From assembly GCA_032622095.1 (NCBI GenBank), contig CP136066.1, forward strand, positions 203,384,978 to 203,448,977: a DNA stretch of 64,000 bases. Reading direction: 5' to 3'. The stretch is from Siphonodentalium dalli. Taxonomy: Eukaryota; Mollusca; Scaphopoda; Gadilida; Siphonodentaliidae. Under the pieces are notes generated by a model. The model was not told where the DNA came from. It ran no database searches and saw only the letters and a list, made by a program, of their open reading frames with translations. Made by a program: the position numbers and the translations under genes. Below are positions 37,101 through 42,995 of this stretch, piece by piece (positions within the stretch are counted from its first letter, which is position 1; each line of letters opens with the position of its first letter).

Positions 37101-38223
37101 CATGATTAAATCCTTTGGCACACCCGACAGTCCACTTCCCTCATTCGATCATCACCAAACTTCATATTAATCTTGATATTGATCTACAAGATGGAAGCTA
37201 TCAAATATTTTTTAATTTCATTGGAAAACATAGCCATCAGCAACCATCTTGGATTTTACTTTATATATCTCTTCATGTTCATAATCTAGTATTACTTAGA
37301 CCTTTCAACTTTCCGCATTCATAATCGCTCCATTGACTGTAACACATGAAATTATTCCCTTTCCAAGTTGAACTACAGTGTCATTGACACTTTCATTTCA
37401 TTTTAAGTCACCCACTCTAGCAGCTTGTACATGGATGCTATGTTTACAACTCTATTCGCCAAGTAAATCCGTCATACATATCAGAAATGTTTGTGGTAAA
37501 TGCTCGAGCGGTCCGAGCTCAGACTGAGTGTATAACCTGCTGCCAGGACATTAATATGATCGGAAAGCCAGATAGCAACTAGGAAGTCACTACATCTGTT
37601 TGGAATAAGCTGCCGCTCAACTTCATCTTTGTGAGCCACAACTTGTGACACTTTATCAGCATTCAAGCAAGAACTTAAAACACATCTTTTCCGTCTGTGC
37701 TTCAAACTGCAACAAACAAACAAAAAACAGTAAATCACCAATTAGCTTCAAGACAGATATTTCAGTGCAATGGCTATTATTTTAATTTTAATTATCTTTT
37801 TAGGCTGTGTATAGTTTTAACGTTGCACATTTTAAAAATTTCCTACTGCGTATTTTAAATTCTTATTTGTTAATTGTTGACCAAATGTTTTTTGTTGTGA
37901 TTTTTTTTGGGTAATTTAATGCAAAGCACCTTGAAACTAATTGATCTCTAATGTGTTTTAAATGTATACATAATAATTAATAATATGTGGGAAGATAACC
38001 CAGTTATTCCAATTATCCTAAGATTACCCCCCCCCCCCATATAATTACTCATCCTTGTCCATGCCTATTTGAGTTGCATTGCCATTGACTCTGTCATTAT
38101 TTTGTTTTCAGTGGGAAAGGCGATACGATGGTCAGCATTCTTGTTGATGTTAATGACTTTGTGACTTATGAGAACAGAGAGTACCTACAGCCCGAGCCAT
38201 CTCCAGAGGAATCCGATATCTAG
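10002..38223 (+). CDS. PPP2R3C: PPP2R3C: PP2A regulatory subunit B'' gamma (coding exons 2-13 of the gene)
   Basis: Twelve exons with AG/GT borders join in phase to 426 codons plus stop. The predicted protein matches the vertebrate PPP2R3C (G5PR) subunit almost end to end by eye. Landmarks in order are FLQRRSRELLDNDEL, GRISIMQFFNYVMKKVWLHQ, DLENYILELIPTLPQ, FYSFYVCTAVRKFFFFLDPL, one canonical EF-hand loop DKDHNGMLSKEE (calcium ligands D1, D3, N5 and E12 all present), VFQECLTYEGEM, DFVLALENRKEP and GFQDVKDEIFDM. Weaker EF-like loops lie at DVAGQGYLKEAD, DPLRSGKIKISD and DVRNKGYLDVFA. Family knowledge: B'' subunits bind the PP2A A-C core and direct it to substrates; this one also occurs in nuclear complexes. 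Human PPP2R3C is about 450 residues, so only the short first coding exon is missing here. No premature stop or frameshift was seen. Introns are inflated by MITEs. Confidence 0.95.
10121..10831. other. Intron 2, no feature seen
   Basis: AT-rich intron sequence with short homopolymer runs. No repeat family shared with the rest of the window was noticed. Confidence 0.6.
10832..10875 (+). CDS. PPP2R3C: PPP2R3C exon 3
   Basis: Short 44-bp exon after atttccag and before gtacca, reading LPNEPILIKLREES plus a split arginine codon. It matches the vertebrate LREESR segment and is phased correctly to both neighbours. Confidence 0.9.
10890..12003. repeat. Degenerate copy of the AGCTCAACTT repeat family (copy P1)
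   Basis: Carries several degenerate units of agcagccatcttggatttta (near 10905, 11075, 11210), then a 3' part ending in ccatgttgagctaca. The same order of parts is seen at 36081-37375. A hAT-type MITE (11564-11842) is inserted into it. No coding function is inferred. Confidence 0.6.
11564..11842. mobile_element. hAT-type hairpin MITE, family C, short form (C1)
   Basis: Ends are inverted CAAGCCTTGAAATAG. Two hairpins lie inside, each built on cagaatgaggtccccagagg and its complement. The flanks CTTGTAAT (11556-11563) and CTTATAAT (11843-11850) match at 7 of 8 positions, as expected of an 8-bp target duplication. Confidence 0.85.
12004..12557. other. End of intron 3, no feature seen
   Basis: AT-rich, with an A-run near 12375. 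No gene or shared repeat was recognised before the exon 4 acceptor. Confidence 0.55.
12558..12612 (+). CDS. PPP2R3C: PPP2R3C exon 4
   Basis: 55 bp after attttcag and before gtgagt. It completes the split arginine and reads AVFLQRRSRELLDNDELQ, one of the most conserved blocks of the family. Ends in phase 0. Confidence 0.95.
12734..12928. mobile_element. hAT-type MITE family C, truncated (C2)
   Basis: Starts acaagcctgagaatagtgtg and has one hairpin of the family. It then runs into the family's internal sequence (tctgtaatgtatctacagtc..., compare 44090-44150). It stops at 12928, exactly where the exon 5 minisatellite starts; the second hairpin is missing. Confidence 0.75.
12930..13371 (+). repeat. 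Minisatellite that duplicates the 3' splice site of exon 5
   Basis: The block ccaattatgactgatggtgt recurs at 12943, 13039, 13141, 13241 and 13337 (period 96-102). Each unit contains intron sequence, an acceptor ggtttag and then about 40 bp copied from the start of exon 5 (cggttgtggttttgttgga), followed by a run of C of varying length. Copied acceptors fall at 12976, 13072, 13174 and 13274; the real one is at 13370. The copies lack one T of the real exon's TTTTT run, so using a copied acceptor would shift the frame. The long proline-rich frames here are by-products. Confidence 0.9.
13372..13484 (+). CDS. PPP2R3C: PPP2R3C exon 5
   Basis: Acceptor tttgttttag, donor gtaagt. It reads RLWFLLDQHHTPPLVGDEQ then VINYEDF and KKAGTKC, matching the vertebrate LWFLLDKHQTPP...INYENF region. 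It ends with two bases of a lysine codon. This last acceptor was chosen over the four upstream copies because only it leaves an open frame matching the family. Confidence 0.93.
13485..14585. other. First half of intron 5
   Basis: AT-rich. A small hairpin (about 13601-13632, aataaaaagg paired with cctttttatt) is the only structure seen. No coding sequence was recognised. Confidence 0.5.
14590..15190. repeat. Interspersed repeat with ccatccatccatccg start
   Basis: Begins near ataatgccccctgggaggtt with a string of ccatc units. It continues with repeats of acaaacatnttnccttgtaactc (near 14668 and 14837) and ggggaaaggat (14745, 14895). It resembles in style the repeats at 29094 and 49890 but is not the same family. 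No gene. Confidence 0.5.
15371..15742. mobile_element. hAT-type MITE with GGGCGCCGGAAG ends
   Basis: Inverted ends tgggcgccggaag (15372) and cttccggcgcccc (15727-15739) enclose runs of aaaagggca and ctgccccc. The flanks GTTGCCAC (15363-15370) and TTTGCCAC (15743-15750) match at 7 of 8 bases, an 8-bp target duplication of hAT type. It sits 70 bp upstream of exon 6. Confidence 0.75.
15813..15981 (+). CDS. PPP2R3C: PPP2R3C exon 6
   Basis: 169 bp between ctttttcag and gtgagt. It completes the split lysine and reads PFFTATVFSKLL, GRISIMQFFNYVMKKVWLHQ and IGLSLYDVAGQGYLKEA. Strongly conserved; its end starts an EF-like loop that continues in exon 7. Confidence 0.96.
16000..16493. mobile_element. 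TTAA-flanked element, family F (F1)
   Basis: Lies between TTAA 15996-15999 and TTAA 16494-16497. It starts agacacggttggccttggc and ends ggccgcacgtgcct. An inverted, near full-length copy lies at 61657-62150. No coding frame. It starts 18 bp downstream of the exon 6 donor (15982) and its right TTAA also borders element B1. Confidence 0.8.
16498..16733. mobile_element. TTAA hairpin MITE, family B (B1)
   Basis: TTAA on both sides (16494-16497 and 16734-16737), ends tccttctatgactggagct and its inverted form. Two hairpins inside are built on cattctcttatatatgcgag-like arms. Same design as family A but with different ends. Confidence 0.8.
16742..16806. repeat. Two-copy direct repeat
   Basis: The block gattaaaaagatatattatg followed by tgctgtaattg occurs twice in a row, about 32 bp each. 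Confidence 0.85.
16978..17428. mobile_element. TTAA-flanked element, family G (G1)
   Basis: TTAA at 16974-16977 and 17429-17432. Inverted ends AGGCCCACTTAATT and AATTAAGTGGGCCT. A second copy in the same orientation lies at 62674-63044. No coding region. Confidence 0.82.
17433..17799. mobile_element. TTAA hairpin MITE, family A (A1)
   Basis: Ends CCCTTTACCCAACA and its inverted form, between TTAA 17429-17432 (shared with G1) and 17800-17803. It contains two near-perfect hairpins of about 67 bp, each with arms ccaatgcattctcttatata. Fits piggyBac-type MITEs. Confidence 0.88.
17988..18200. mobile_element. Fold-back MITE, family H
   Basis: Near-perfect palindrome: cagtaatgctctaaat... to ...agagcattactg, with arms of about 95 bp. 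The centre is cggaaagctctcattgatag. CAGT ends resemble Tc1/mariner-type elements, but a TA duplication is not clear. Half of the same palindrome lies at 39440-39549. Confidence 0.8.
18493..18537 (+). CDS. PPP2R3C: PPP2R3C exon 7
   Basis: 45-bp exon reading DLENYILELIPTLPQ between gtttcag and gtacga, identical in this stretch to the remembered vertebrate sequence. Phase 0 at both ends. Confidence 0.95.
18755..19170. repeat. Degenerate interspersed repeat related to 29094-29872
   Basis: Shares cacctgcaattatgaggtc, cgcaacatgcataattttgt and the closing cccattggaacagtctgacc with the larger copy at 29094-29872. No gene. Confidence 0.7.
19352..19495 (+). CDS. PPP2R3C: PPP2R3C exon 8
   Basis: 144 bp, 48 codons, after cccttacag and before gtttgt. 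It contains FYSFYVCTAVRKFFFFLDPL and ILACSFLDDLLE. The RSGKIKISD part is an EF-like loop lacking some ligands. Phase 0 at both ends. The last 56 bp of the exon are the first unit of a 78-bp tandem repeat. Confidence 0.96.
19440..19757 (+). repeat. 78-bp tandem repeat that duplicates the 5' splice site of exon 8
   Basis: Four units at exactly 78-bp spacing. Each contains the exon 8 end (gataaagatatctgatatcc ... gatttact) plus the first intron bases. The real donor is at 19496. Copies of the donor stand at 19574 (exon edge intact), 19652 and 19730 (edge changed to tttag). A possible acceptor tatatgcag lies just before the second unit. Since 78 is a multiple of three, a transcript using the 19574 donor would gain 26 codons. 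That stretch would contain the intron sequence tatagattgatatatgcag, which has a TAG and a TGA in some frames. Confidence 0.9.
19816..20181. mobile_element. hAT-type MITE family C, long form (C3)
   Basis: Hairpin at 19816-19945, internal part (cctaggatcagattgaag-like), and a partly deleted right hairpin at 20100-20181 ending in tgcaaatgacacactatttgc. Same plan as 25679-26136. Confidence 0.8.
20323..20577. mobile_element. TTAA hairpin MITE, family B (B2)
   Basis: Starts after TTAA 20319-20322 with tcctttcatgaatggagct. It ends near ggaaagg followed by TTAG, a likely mutated TTAA. Two cattctcttatatatgc hairpins. Confidence 0.78.
20932..21317. mobile_element. hAT-type MITE family C, long form (C4)
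   Basis: Left end aagactgcaaatagtgtg, right end cactaccagcaggcttg. The internal region is in the opposite orientation to C3. The left hairpin has lost most of one arm. Confidence 0.75.
21440..21600. mobile_element. TTAA MITE family B, truncated (B3)
   Basis: TTAA at 21436-21439, then ccctttcatgactggagctt and a hairpin of the family. The right end is replaced by cgtttcaatgttacacagt, which also follows the fragment at 23848-23945. Confidence 0.7.
21601..21892. other. Intron 8, unassigned part
   Basis: Short frames are open on both strands (plus 21628-21945) but show no known domain. No repeat was recognised. Confidence 0.4.
21893..22183. repeat. Degenerate tandem repeat, period about 46 bp
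   Basis: Units of the form ccccggtg-cc-cagt-a-caaggcacatgg begin near 21893, 21940, 21983, 22030, 22076, 22120 and 22153. One unit contains gggttggatccc, which resembles a tRNA B box, but the repeat nature explains it better. Confidence 0.7.
22184..23847. other. Intron 8, mostly unassigned
   Basis: No gene seen. A small direct repeat (taacaggtagtaaagttcct, about 28-bp units, 22483-22550) is the only clear structure. Confidence 0.5.
23848..23945. mobile_element. Fragment of a family B MITE
   Basis: Matches 21528-21600 closely (gagactagcatatatatgta, then ttggcacaaagttttt and ttacacagt). It has no left half. Confidence 0.7.
23946..25335. other. End of intron 8, no feature seen
   Basis: AT-rich; open frames are short and without recognisable domains. 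Confidence 0.5.
25336..25472 (+). CDS. PPP2R3C: PPP2R3C exon 9 (canonical EF-hand)
   Basis: Acceptor ctttgcag, donor gtactt. It reads LRDEELSKEMQE, WFSAPSALRVYGQYLNLD and the EF loop DKDHNGMLSKEE, with acidic or polar residues at loop positions 1, 3, 5, 9 and 12 and G at 6. This is the main calcium site expected in B'' subunits. It ends inside an arginine codon. Confidence 0.97.
25679..26136. mobile_element. hAT-type MITE family C, full long form (C5)
   Basis: Best full-length copy, 458 bp, flanked by perfect 8-bp AATAGAAC duplications (25671-25678 and 26137-26144). Inverted ends CAAGCCTGCAAATAGCGTG. One hairpin lies at each end, with a non-palindromic middle that includes tgaagttggtgatgttcacc. 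Confidence 0.92.
26145..27082. other. Intron 9, unassigned part
   Basis: AT-rich. No gene or shared repeat was noticed. Confidence 0.5.
27087..27530. mobile_element. TTAA MITE family B, expanded and interrupted (B4)
   Basis: TTAA at 27083-27086, ccctttcatgatgggagct start, several partial hairpins and a duplicated ggtcaaggtaaatattgtta part. A family D element (27231-27350) interrupts it. The right end is near 27530 without a clear TTAA. Confidence 0.7.
27231..27350. mobile_element. Small element, family D (D1)
   Basis: Starts cagccttcataattggctat and ends gaattaagagggctg. A close copy lies at 56326-56448. The ends CAGCC and GGCTG are inverted, and the flanks share aggtaaa. Confidence 0.75.
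27655..27868. repeat. Long hairpin
   Basis: An arm of about 62 bases (starting tgttatcgctgcagtgaatt) pairs with 27806-27868. The loop is about 85 bp. Just upstream, 27589-27613 is a perfect short palindrome (cataataaacgt and its complement). A fold-back MITE is the likeliest origin. Confidence 0.75.
27869..28866. other. Intron 9, unassigned part
   Basis: No gene seen. A short direct repeat of catgctttttatttaaaaagc stands near 27879-27922. Confidence 0.5.
28867..28973 (+). repeat. Duplication of the 3' splice site of exon 10
   Basis: An intron end plus the first bases of the exon (attatag then catgggaaccctgaatgatg, 28902-28928) stand 71 bp upstream of the real acceptor and exon (attag at 28969-28973; catgggaaccct at 28980). 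The preceding intron sequence tactatgttaattaat also recurs near 28931. The copy lacks the bases gtatgg at the exon start. Confidence 0.8.
28974..29049 (+). CDS. PPP2R3C: PPP2R3C exon 10
   Basis: 76 bp after ttccattag and before gtaaga. It completes the arginine codon and reads YGMGTLTDVFLHRVFQECLT then YEGEM. Ends in phase 0. Confidence 0.95.
29094..29872. repeat. Interspersed repeat with gtccgtccgtcc start and tandem units
   Basis: Begins taccccccgcaacgaagtta, followed by a string of tccg. It then has three units of about 175 bp, each with accatgggaacctgtgcacctg, cgattatgacgtctgtccgac and ttttattcctacattttt. It closes with cccattgggacagtcacacc. The open frames in it are by-products of the repeat. 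Confidence 0.75.
29993..30258. mobile_element. TTAA MITE family B, degenerate (B5)
   Basis: Starts tccttccctgactggagct, ends cagctcatatcgtgaaaggg. Both hairpins are present. The flanking TTAA is decayed. Confidence 0.75.
30289..30539. mobile_element. hAT-type MITE family C, short form (C6)
   Basis: Perfect 8-bp duplication ATACTCAG (30281-30288 and 30540-30547). Two hairpins back to back, without the long internal part. The open frame 30426-30647 is a by-product. Confidence 0.92.
30548..30965. other. Intron 10, unassigned part
   Basis: No gene or repeat recognised. Confidence 0.5.
30966..31098. mobile_element. hAT-type MITE family C, single hairpin (C7)
   Basis: One hairpin with arms gcagaatgaggtcccaaagag and its complement. 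The ends are eroded. Confidence 0.75.
31373..31510 (+). CDS. PPP2R3C: PPP2R3C exon 11
   Basis: 138 bp, 46 codons, between attacag and gtgagt. It reads DYKTYLDFVLALENRKEPQA, then LRYLFRILDVRNKGYLDV. The second part has an EF-like loop lacking the acidic residue at position 12, as remembered in the vertebrate protein. Phase 0 at both ends. Confidence 0.96.
31511..32282. other. Start of intron 11, unassigned
   Basis: Plus-strand frames 31515-31715 and 31624-31911 are open but overlap in different frames and show no domain, so no gene is called. Confidence 0.45.
32283..32620. repeat. Interspersed repeat, family Q (Q1)
   Basis: Starts ccccggaaaaaaacatttgg and contains ttgttttcaaatttg units, ttcgaatttgg and ccagatgataacttc. 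Shares these blocks with 49890-50605. Confidence 0.6.
32639..32789. mobile_element. hAT-type MITE family C, single-hairpin form (C8)
   Basis: Perfect 8-bp duplication CTTACTAT (32631-32638 and 32790-32797). Ends CAAGCCTTGAAATAG inverted. It shows that one hairpin is enough for mobility, or that two-hairpin copies collapsed. Confidence 0.92.
33257..33264 (+). promoter_or_regulatory. TATA-like box upstream of the cargo ORF
   Basis: TATATATA 63 bp before the ATG of the cargo ORF. The spacing leaves room for a short 5' UTR. Function is inferred. Confidence 0.4.
33327..33992 (+). CDS. Uncharacterised lysine/proline-rich protein carried by the element
   Basis: Intact 221-codon single-exon frame. 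Residues 20-50 hold a non-repetitive part (SWSLHAHKGGYQLVLDFQTG). A basic stretch follows (KKKKKTPSRKKRDAERLAAW, about 72-91), then a proline-rich stretch with PPPSPPRPD and PEPSTANPTPP. A predicted coiled coil comes next (WIERIENDRKETAKLIADSE, about 162-181) and a lysine-rich tail (KSKNKKRKK) like a nuclear localisation signal. The base composition is more GC-rich than the surroundings. It could be an ORF1-like nucleic-acid-binding protein of a retroelement or a transposon-linked gene; no function can be assigned. The opposite-strand frame (33416-33985) is taken as a shadow. Confidence 0.6.
   Translation: MNSPPLIPISVTNMLDAMHVTPCLSWSLHAHKGGYQLVLDFQTGMAQPFSGLPTGPENTRSARKPRQKMNKKKKKTPSRKKRDAERLAAWKEKKAMDVTPASSSHAVEIPAQSVQEMESPPPSPPRPDMDFIPKTPEYIEPEPSTANPTPPASEQATDATSLWIERIENDRKETAKLIADSEVERKKAEETRIKAMATFDKIYPPKSKNKKRKKLKATSKN
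34164..34169 (+). terminator. PolyA signal of the cargo ORF
   Basis: AATAAA 172 bp after the cargo stop codon, inside the same element. Confidence 0.45.
34654..34972. other. Intron 11, unassigned part
   Basis: No gene or repeat recognised. Confidence 0.5.
34973..35205. mobile_element. hAT-type MITE family C, short form (C9)
   Basis: Perfect 8-bp duplication ATGTTGTG (34965-34972 and 35206-35213). Two hairpins, the second with an internal deletion. Confidence 0.92.
35225..35620. repeat. Interspersed repeat, family N (N1)
   Basis: Shares ccaacaacaacatttctt, cgctttagttatca, aaataattctaaccac and gaacattttgttca with 52690-53030 in the same orientation. Nature unknown. Confidence 0.7.
35749..35876 (+). 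CDS. PPP2R3C: PPP2R3C exon 12
   Basis: 128 bp between atttcag and gtaaga. It reads AVQEQMKLHNYEP, VGFQDVKDEIFDMIKPADP and KITLTDLVN. Ends inside a serine codon. Confidence 0.96.
36081..37375. repeat. AGCTCAACTT repeat family with internal tandem units (copy P2)
   Basis: Begins ttagctcaactttactttgt and ends near ttccaagttgaactaca, an inverted relation. Inside are seven degenerate units carrying agcagccatcttggatttta (near 36305, 36470, 36625, 36755, 36920, 37072, 37241; spacing 130-170) together with ggtcggatcatcatgaaatt and gggaacgagtcattttgggg. Short frames over the units are by-products. Confidence 0.8.
37450..37985 (+). pseudogene. LINE C-terminal fragment and 3' tail
   Basis: The plus strand reads SYISEMFVVNARAVRAQTEC, then after a stop SVWNKLPLNF. 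A frame shift later it reads TLSAFKQELKTHLFRLCFK. This order (P-x-Y-I-S, then W-N-x-L-P, then FK-x-x-LKTHLF) is typical of the C-terminus of many animal LINEs. The tail closes with gcaaagcaccttgaaac. It is a 5'-truncated, dead insertion of a different family from the one at position 2. Confidence 0.65.
38112..38223 (+). CDS. PPP2R3C: PPP2R3C last coding exon (exon 13)
   Basis: Acceptor gttttcag. It completes the serine codon and reads GKGDTMVSILVDVNDFVTYE then NREYLQPEPSPEESDI and TAG. The acidic tail resembles the remembered vertebrate C-terminus. Confidence 0.95.
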
Positions 38224-38306
38224 GCAGCGGATTTATTCATATCAAACACACCTTTCTATACTAAATGGAATCTCCTATTCACATGAAAAATAAGAAGATG
38301 ACTGAT

Positions 38307-38312
38307 AATAAA
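38307..38312 (+). terminator. PPP2R3C: PPP2R3C polyA signal
   Basis: AATAAA 84 bp after the stop codon; the likely mRNA end lies about 15-25 bp downstream. Confidence 0.7.
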
Positions 38313-38385
38313 GAGCGCATATTGCACTTTTTCATAAAATAGGGTGAATAAATAAGGTACCTCAGTAACTCAACAAATCTTTTAA

Positions 38386-38448
38386 CCCTTTCATGAATGG
38401 AGCTTCCTGATATTTTACGAAAACCCTATGCCAATGCATTATCTTATA
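38386..38448. mobile_element. TTAA MITE family B, left fragment (B6)
   Basis: TTAA 38382-38385, then ccctttcatgaatggagctt up to cattatcttata, where a CAGT-ended element cuts it. Confidence 0.75.
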
Positions 38449-39549
38449 CAGTGAAACCTCTCCAAACCGGACCCTCTACAATCTGAACCCCTCTCCATTC
38501 CGAACGAATTGTTCGGTCCCGAATTTACCCAAGTGCATTGTCACTAATTATTACCTCTGTAATCCGAAACCTCTGTATTCCGAATACCGGACAGCTTTAT
38601 TTGTCTGTAAGTGAACAAATACACTAATGTTTACCTCCAAAATCCGAACGCTTAAAGCGATGGAAGAGACCGAACGCAATGAGTTAAAAGGTAATGATGT
38701 GAACGTTTCGCATTTGAGTTGACCTGTGTTTGACCTCGATCACCGTCAGTGACAGCAGTTAGTTACAAACGGACGAAGTGTTCCTGGTACATTAATCAAA
38801 TTTATTTACAAATTAAAACTAATATAATTCCTGAGAATAAAAAAATACTGCCGTATTTATATTTTATCTTATTCTAAATAAATTCCGAAAGCGATACCAG
38901 ACGAACGCGCGTGCACACAGGTAATGTATTTCGTACTCTTGAATAGGCTTACCAATTTAATTAGCGGTCTTTTGTATCTGCAAAGCTGTGAAACAGATTA
39001 AAACAACAGGTGTCTAATTATATGCGCCTAAACCAGAATTGGTTACTGCACTGCACCACCTTCAGATACATGCAGATAGATCCATGTTTGCTTATATCAC
39101 AAACTGATTGAACAATGGTGACTTCACAGGTAATTAGAGCAGTGACACGTTGTTTTTACATCAGCTATTGTGCTGGAATGGACTCTTTGTTTTTATAACG
39201 ATTGTCCAAACTAAACACTAATTCGCTAAAAGTACAGGACAGTGGTTTATTGTTACCATCAGTTTTATTAAATCAAATTATCACCATTAATGAGCCATCG
39301 GGAAAACCATAGCTCAGAGTTGAAATCTACCGTCAACATTTTCAATAACTCTTACTGACGGCGGCAATAAATTCCGATGGTTTTGCGATTTTCTGTAAAC
39401 CGAACACCTCTATAAACTGAACAGAAGGGCCGATCCGAAGGCGAGAGCTTTCCGATGAATTGGCAACAAGACATATTTCCGACTAAATCCTGAAAAGTTA
39501 CCCATAATTCTGCTGTGGTTAAGAAGTCGATTACTTAGAGCATTACTGT
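38449..39549. mobile_element. Tc1/mariner (pogo-like) non-autonomous relic joined to half a family H palindrome
   Basis: Starts TA-CAGTGAAACCTCTCCAAACC, the style of pogo/Tigger ends. Several words of the type ctctgtaatccgaa and aaaccgaacacctctata follow (38500-38600, 39395-39425). From 39440 to 39549 it matches one arm of the family H palindrome (17988-18200), ending cattactgta. No transposase was recognised. How the halves were joined is unclear. Confidence 0.6.
39024..39085 (+). repeat. 3' tail fragment of the LINE seen at position 2
   Basis: gcgcctaaaccagaattggt followed by tactgcactgcaccac matches 1671-1735 with few differences and no coding part. Confidence 0.8.
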
Positions 39550-39552
39550 ATG

Positions 39553-40064
39553 TTCGGGAATTATTGGCCACGAGCAACAGAAATTGAAATTAGACCCAGA
39601 GCTAGCCAATGCCGAGGTGGAATGCTTGTGCCCCAGAAATAAAATATATAAAATCGTGCGTGCATTCTTTTCAAATTTCATTTTACCTAAGAAGTGGGAA
39701 ATTGACTTTGCATTTGACCTTATGAAGTATTATTGTGTCTGAGATGTGTATGACATGTGAGTGTATTAAAAAGTGGATAACCGTAATACAGCATATCTCT
39801 TTTGATAGAATATTTGATTGAACTGAAGAATTTCATACTTGTTTCTAACTTCATAAATCACTATTATGTTGTTTATCTGGGGAGTCAGAAAATTCACATC
39901 AAAATAAAAATCTCTGAAAGCTAAAACAGTTTGCGGGAGTGTTGGTAGATATTCAAGATTAATCTCCACCCAGGTGTATTTAGCTATGTACCTGATATAC
40001 CTGGAAATATATGCTAGCCAATTGGTTAAATCTTATCATGAACTGGTCAATATCAACTCAGACT
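39553..40064. other. Intergenic, no feature seen
   Basis: AT-rich; no gene or repeat recognised. Confidence 0.5.
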
Positions 40065-40069
40065 GAATT

Positions 40070-42995
40070 CACTGTCGGATACCCGTTTAGGTTCGGACAT
40101 TCCAAGATGGCGGCGCCAACTAAATCAGATAAACGGTAAGTGTATATATTGTCTCCAAGCAGCAATCAACGACATCTTTCGGTGATACACCTTGAAACAG
40201 TTATGTAGGAATTTGTATGCCCAACACATACGTAACACGCCTTTTGCATAACAGGCATGTGAATTGTTGTATTTGGCGTGTCAAGTCGTCATAATTTTTC
40301 GAAATTTTATCGAGGCGGCGAAATGTTCGCTTTTTCGTATTTTTCTGGCCCTGGGCTCATGCATCCGCAAATTTATGTATTGTTGTGGGTAGATTAGGTC
40401 ACCACACATCTTCGGAATGCAAAACCGGCGATATTTTTATTGTCTAACTCCGAAAAACGACCTTTGAAAATTTCAAAATGTTCAGGTTCGGATTCGCAAC
40501 ATTTGCGATGATTTTGTTCAGGTTCAGACACAATTTTCGTTCAGGTTCGGACAAATTTGTTTCAGGTTCGGACGCATCAAAAACTTCGCATACAAATGAC
40601 ACGCCGAGGTACAGTCGCGTTCTTATTGCGTTTTTGTGCATTTGATTTTCTTCCATTCGTAAAAGAAACGATAAATGGGGAACACGAGGCATGGTTTTAG
40701 CCCACTCGTGAATAATTTGGGCAGACATTCTTATTGTATGCGTGTGAGATGTATGCGATCACGTGATTCCCCTCCACATCCACATACGATGCCACGAAGG
40801 TCGCCGCACGTAGATGAGCAGATAGCTGTCCATAACATAAGTTACACGGCTTTTTAGGGGGATACTGTTGGTATGCCCCGGTAATGGCTCGTATCCCCCT
40901 TGGCGACCCCCCCCCCCTCAACAAGCCGTGTAATGATGTATTTACCCCCAGTCTCTATTAACAATATATTCCCAGACATGAAGCGCAGAAACGAGCCACG
41001 GACAGTAATTCTATTTTGTTAGACTGCTTATACGATGAATGTGATTATATAGCTGTTCCCACAATTTGCCCATAAATACTTGCTGATAGATAGACAATAT
41101 ATATTTTGTATCAATAATTGGATGATATATTTGGGTATTCAAACGAAACATATTCTTTTCAATATAAGCCTTATGTGTTTTGCCTCATTTCTAAATGTTG
41201 AATCCAGTTACAAGTTAACCATTTGTCACACTACTATTATGCAGGACTATTAATTAGAGCCCGAACCTGTTGCGTTCTATTCAGCACTATGCGAAAATAG
41301 AGAATACCTATATATGGTTTGCCGAATAATACCTGCAATATGCGAATCTTCACGAGCGGCGATATTTCAGGAACATATTATTCGAGAAACCACATGTGTT
41401 CTCTTTATGTTATGCTTATGGTAAGCAATTCTGCAAAACTACAAGTATTTATTTATCGAAACAAGAATTTAGAAGCCGAAGTAGCGAAACTTATACAAAC
41501 AATATCAGCTGTTCCGTTGGCAAATTAAGAATCTCTAAATTTTGGTGGAAAATTTCCTTCATGCGCTTAAGAGAATAGTGCCTACCCAATGGTTAAATAT
41601 TACACACAGAAACCCAATTAACAAATAACTGAATACGTAATAAAACGGGATCATTTGTTTTTCTTTAGAACTTATCCCAGTAATAAACTATTTTCAGTCT
41701 TCCGCAGAATTTCGCGTAGTTCCATTGATAATACACGCGTCAATAATTGGGAAACACATAACAAACAGCGCTTGTCCCCACACCCGGTTCTAACTAACAA
41801 TCTGACTGACAACAACGTCATGTTTAAGTCATGCATCATGTCCCGTAACTCTTGACAGTGGGCGTATAAAAGTACGTGAAACATCGTGGTTATGAATTAC
41901 CCTTGAACTAGCAGTTTCACCAATCGTGACATTGTTCTAGCGCGCTGAGCTTAATTGACTTCACCTAAAACAGGATCGATAGGTCTGCTACTGAATTATT
42001 CTTATTGGTGCTGAATGGTGTGAATTTACCTGATAACCTATAAAAAGCACACCACATGATAGCTATTGATGTGGGACAAAATCGTTAGCTCCGCCAACAT
42101 CGTGTGATACTAGGAGATTTAATACCCGGATGTCTCTTTTTGAAGCCTCTTGGCTCCGCCTCGGGGTTCAAAATCGAGAACTAGGTATTAAATAACCATG
42201 TATCCCCGATATTCAGAAGATAAGTATAATACCACTGTTGCTCATATGTAAAATGTAATAATTCCCACTAGCTGGTTTACAGTAGACATTGCTCGAGAAT
42301 ATTCAACTGTGGCTTTTATCCCATTAATTCGGAGAATTTACCACCTATATTTGGAAATTTCAGCTACCATATTTAGATATAACAAATTAACAGTACATGG
42401 TCGTTAATAACACGCACAATAAGATCGAGACTGCACCTCGGCATGTCATTTATAGGTCAGGTATTGATGCATCCGAACCTGAACTAAAATTGTCCGAACC
42501 TGAACCAAATTTGTCCAAACCTGAACGAAAATTGTGTCTGAACCTGAACAAAATCATCGCGAATGTTGCGAATCCGAACCTGAACATTTTGAAATTTTCA
42601 AAGGTCGTTTTTCGGAGTTAGACAATAAAAATATCGCCGGATTTGCATTCCGAAGATGTGTGGTGACCTAATCTATCCACAACAATACATAAATTTGCGG
42701 ATGCATGGGCCCAGGACCAGAAAAATACGAAAAAGCGAACATTTCGCCGCCTCGATAAAATTTCGAAAAATTATGACGACTTGACACGCCAAATACAACA
42801 ATTCACATGCCTGTTATGCAAAAGGCGTATTACGTATGTGTTGGGCATACAAATTCCTACATAACTGTTTCAAGGTGTGTCACCGAAAGATGTCGTTGAT
42901 TGCTGCTTGGAGACAATATATACACTTACCGTTTATCTGATTTAGTTGGCGCCGCCATCTTGGAATGTCCGAACCTAAACGGGTATCCGACAGTG
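40070..42995. mobile_element. 2.9-kb element with CACTGTCGG ends and long inverted repeats
   Basis: Starts CACTGTCGGATACCCG and ends with the inverted form. The flanks are GAATT on both sides (40065-40069 and 42996-43000), a perfect 5-bp target duplication. The inverted repeats are about 520 bp (40070-40590 and 42470-42995), with subterminal copies of ttcaggttcgga. The 1.9-kb middle has only short frames with no domain. CAC-starting ends with 5-bp duplications are known from Transib and RAG-type transposons; CACTG ends alone also occur in Chapaev/CMC elements with shorter duplications. Class not settled. Confidence 0.85.
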
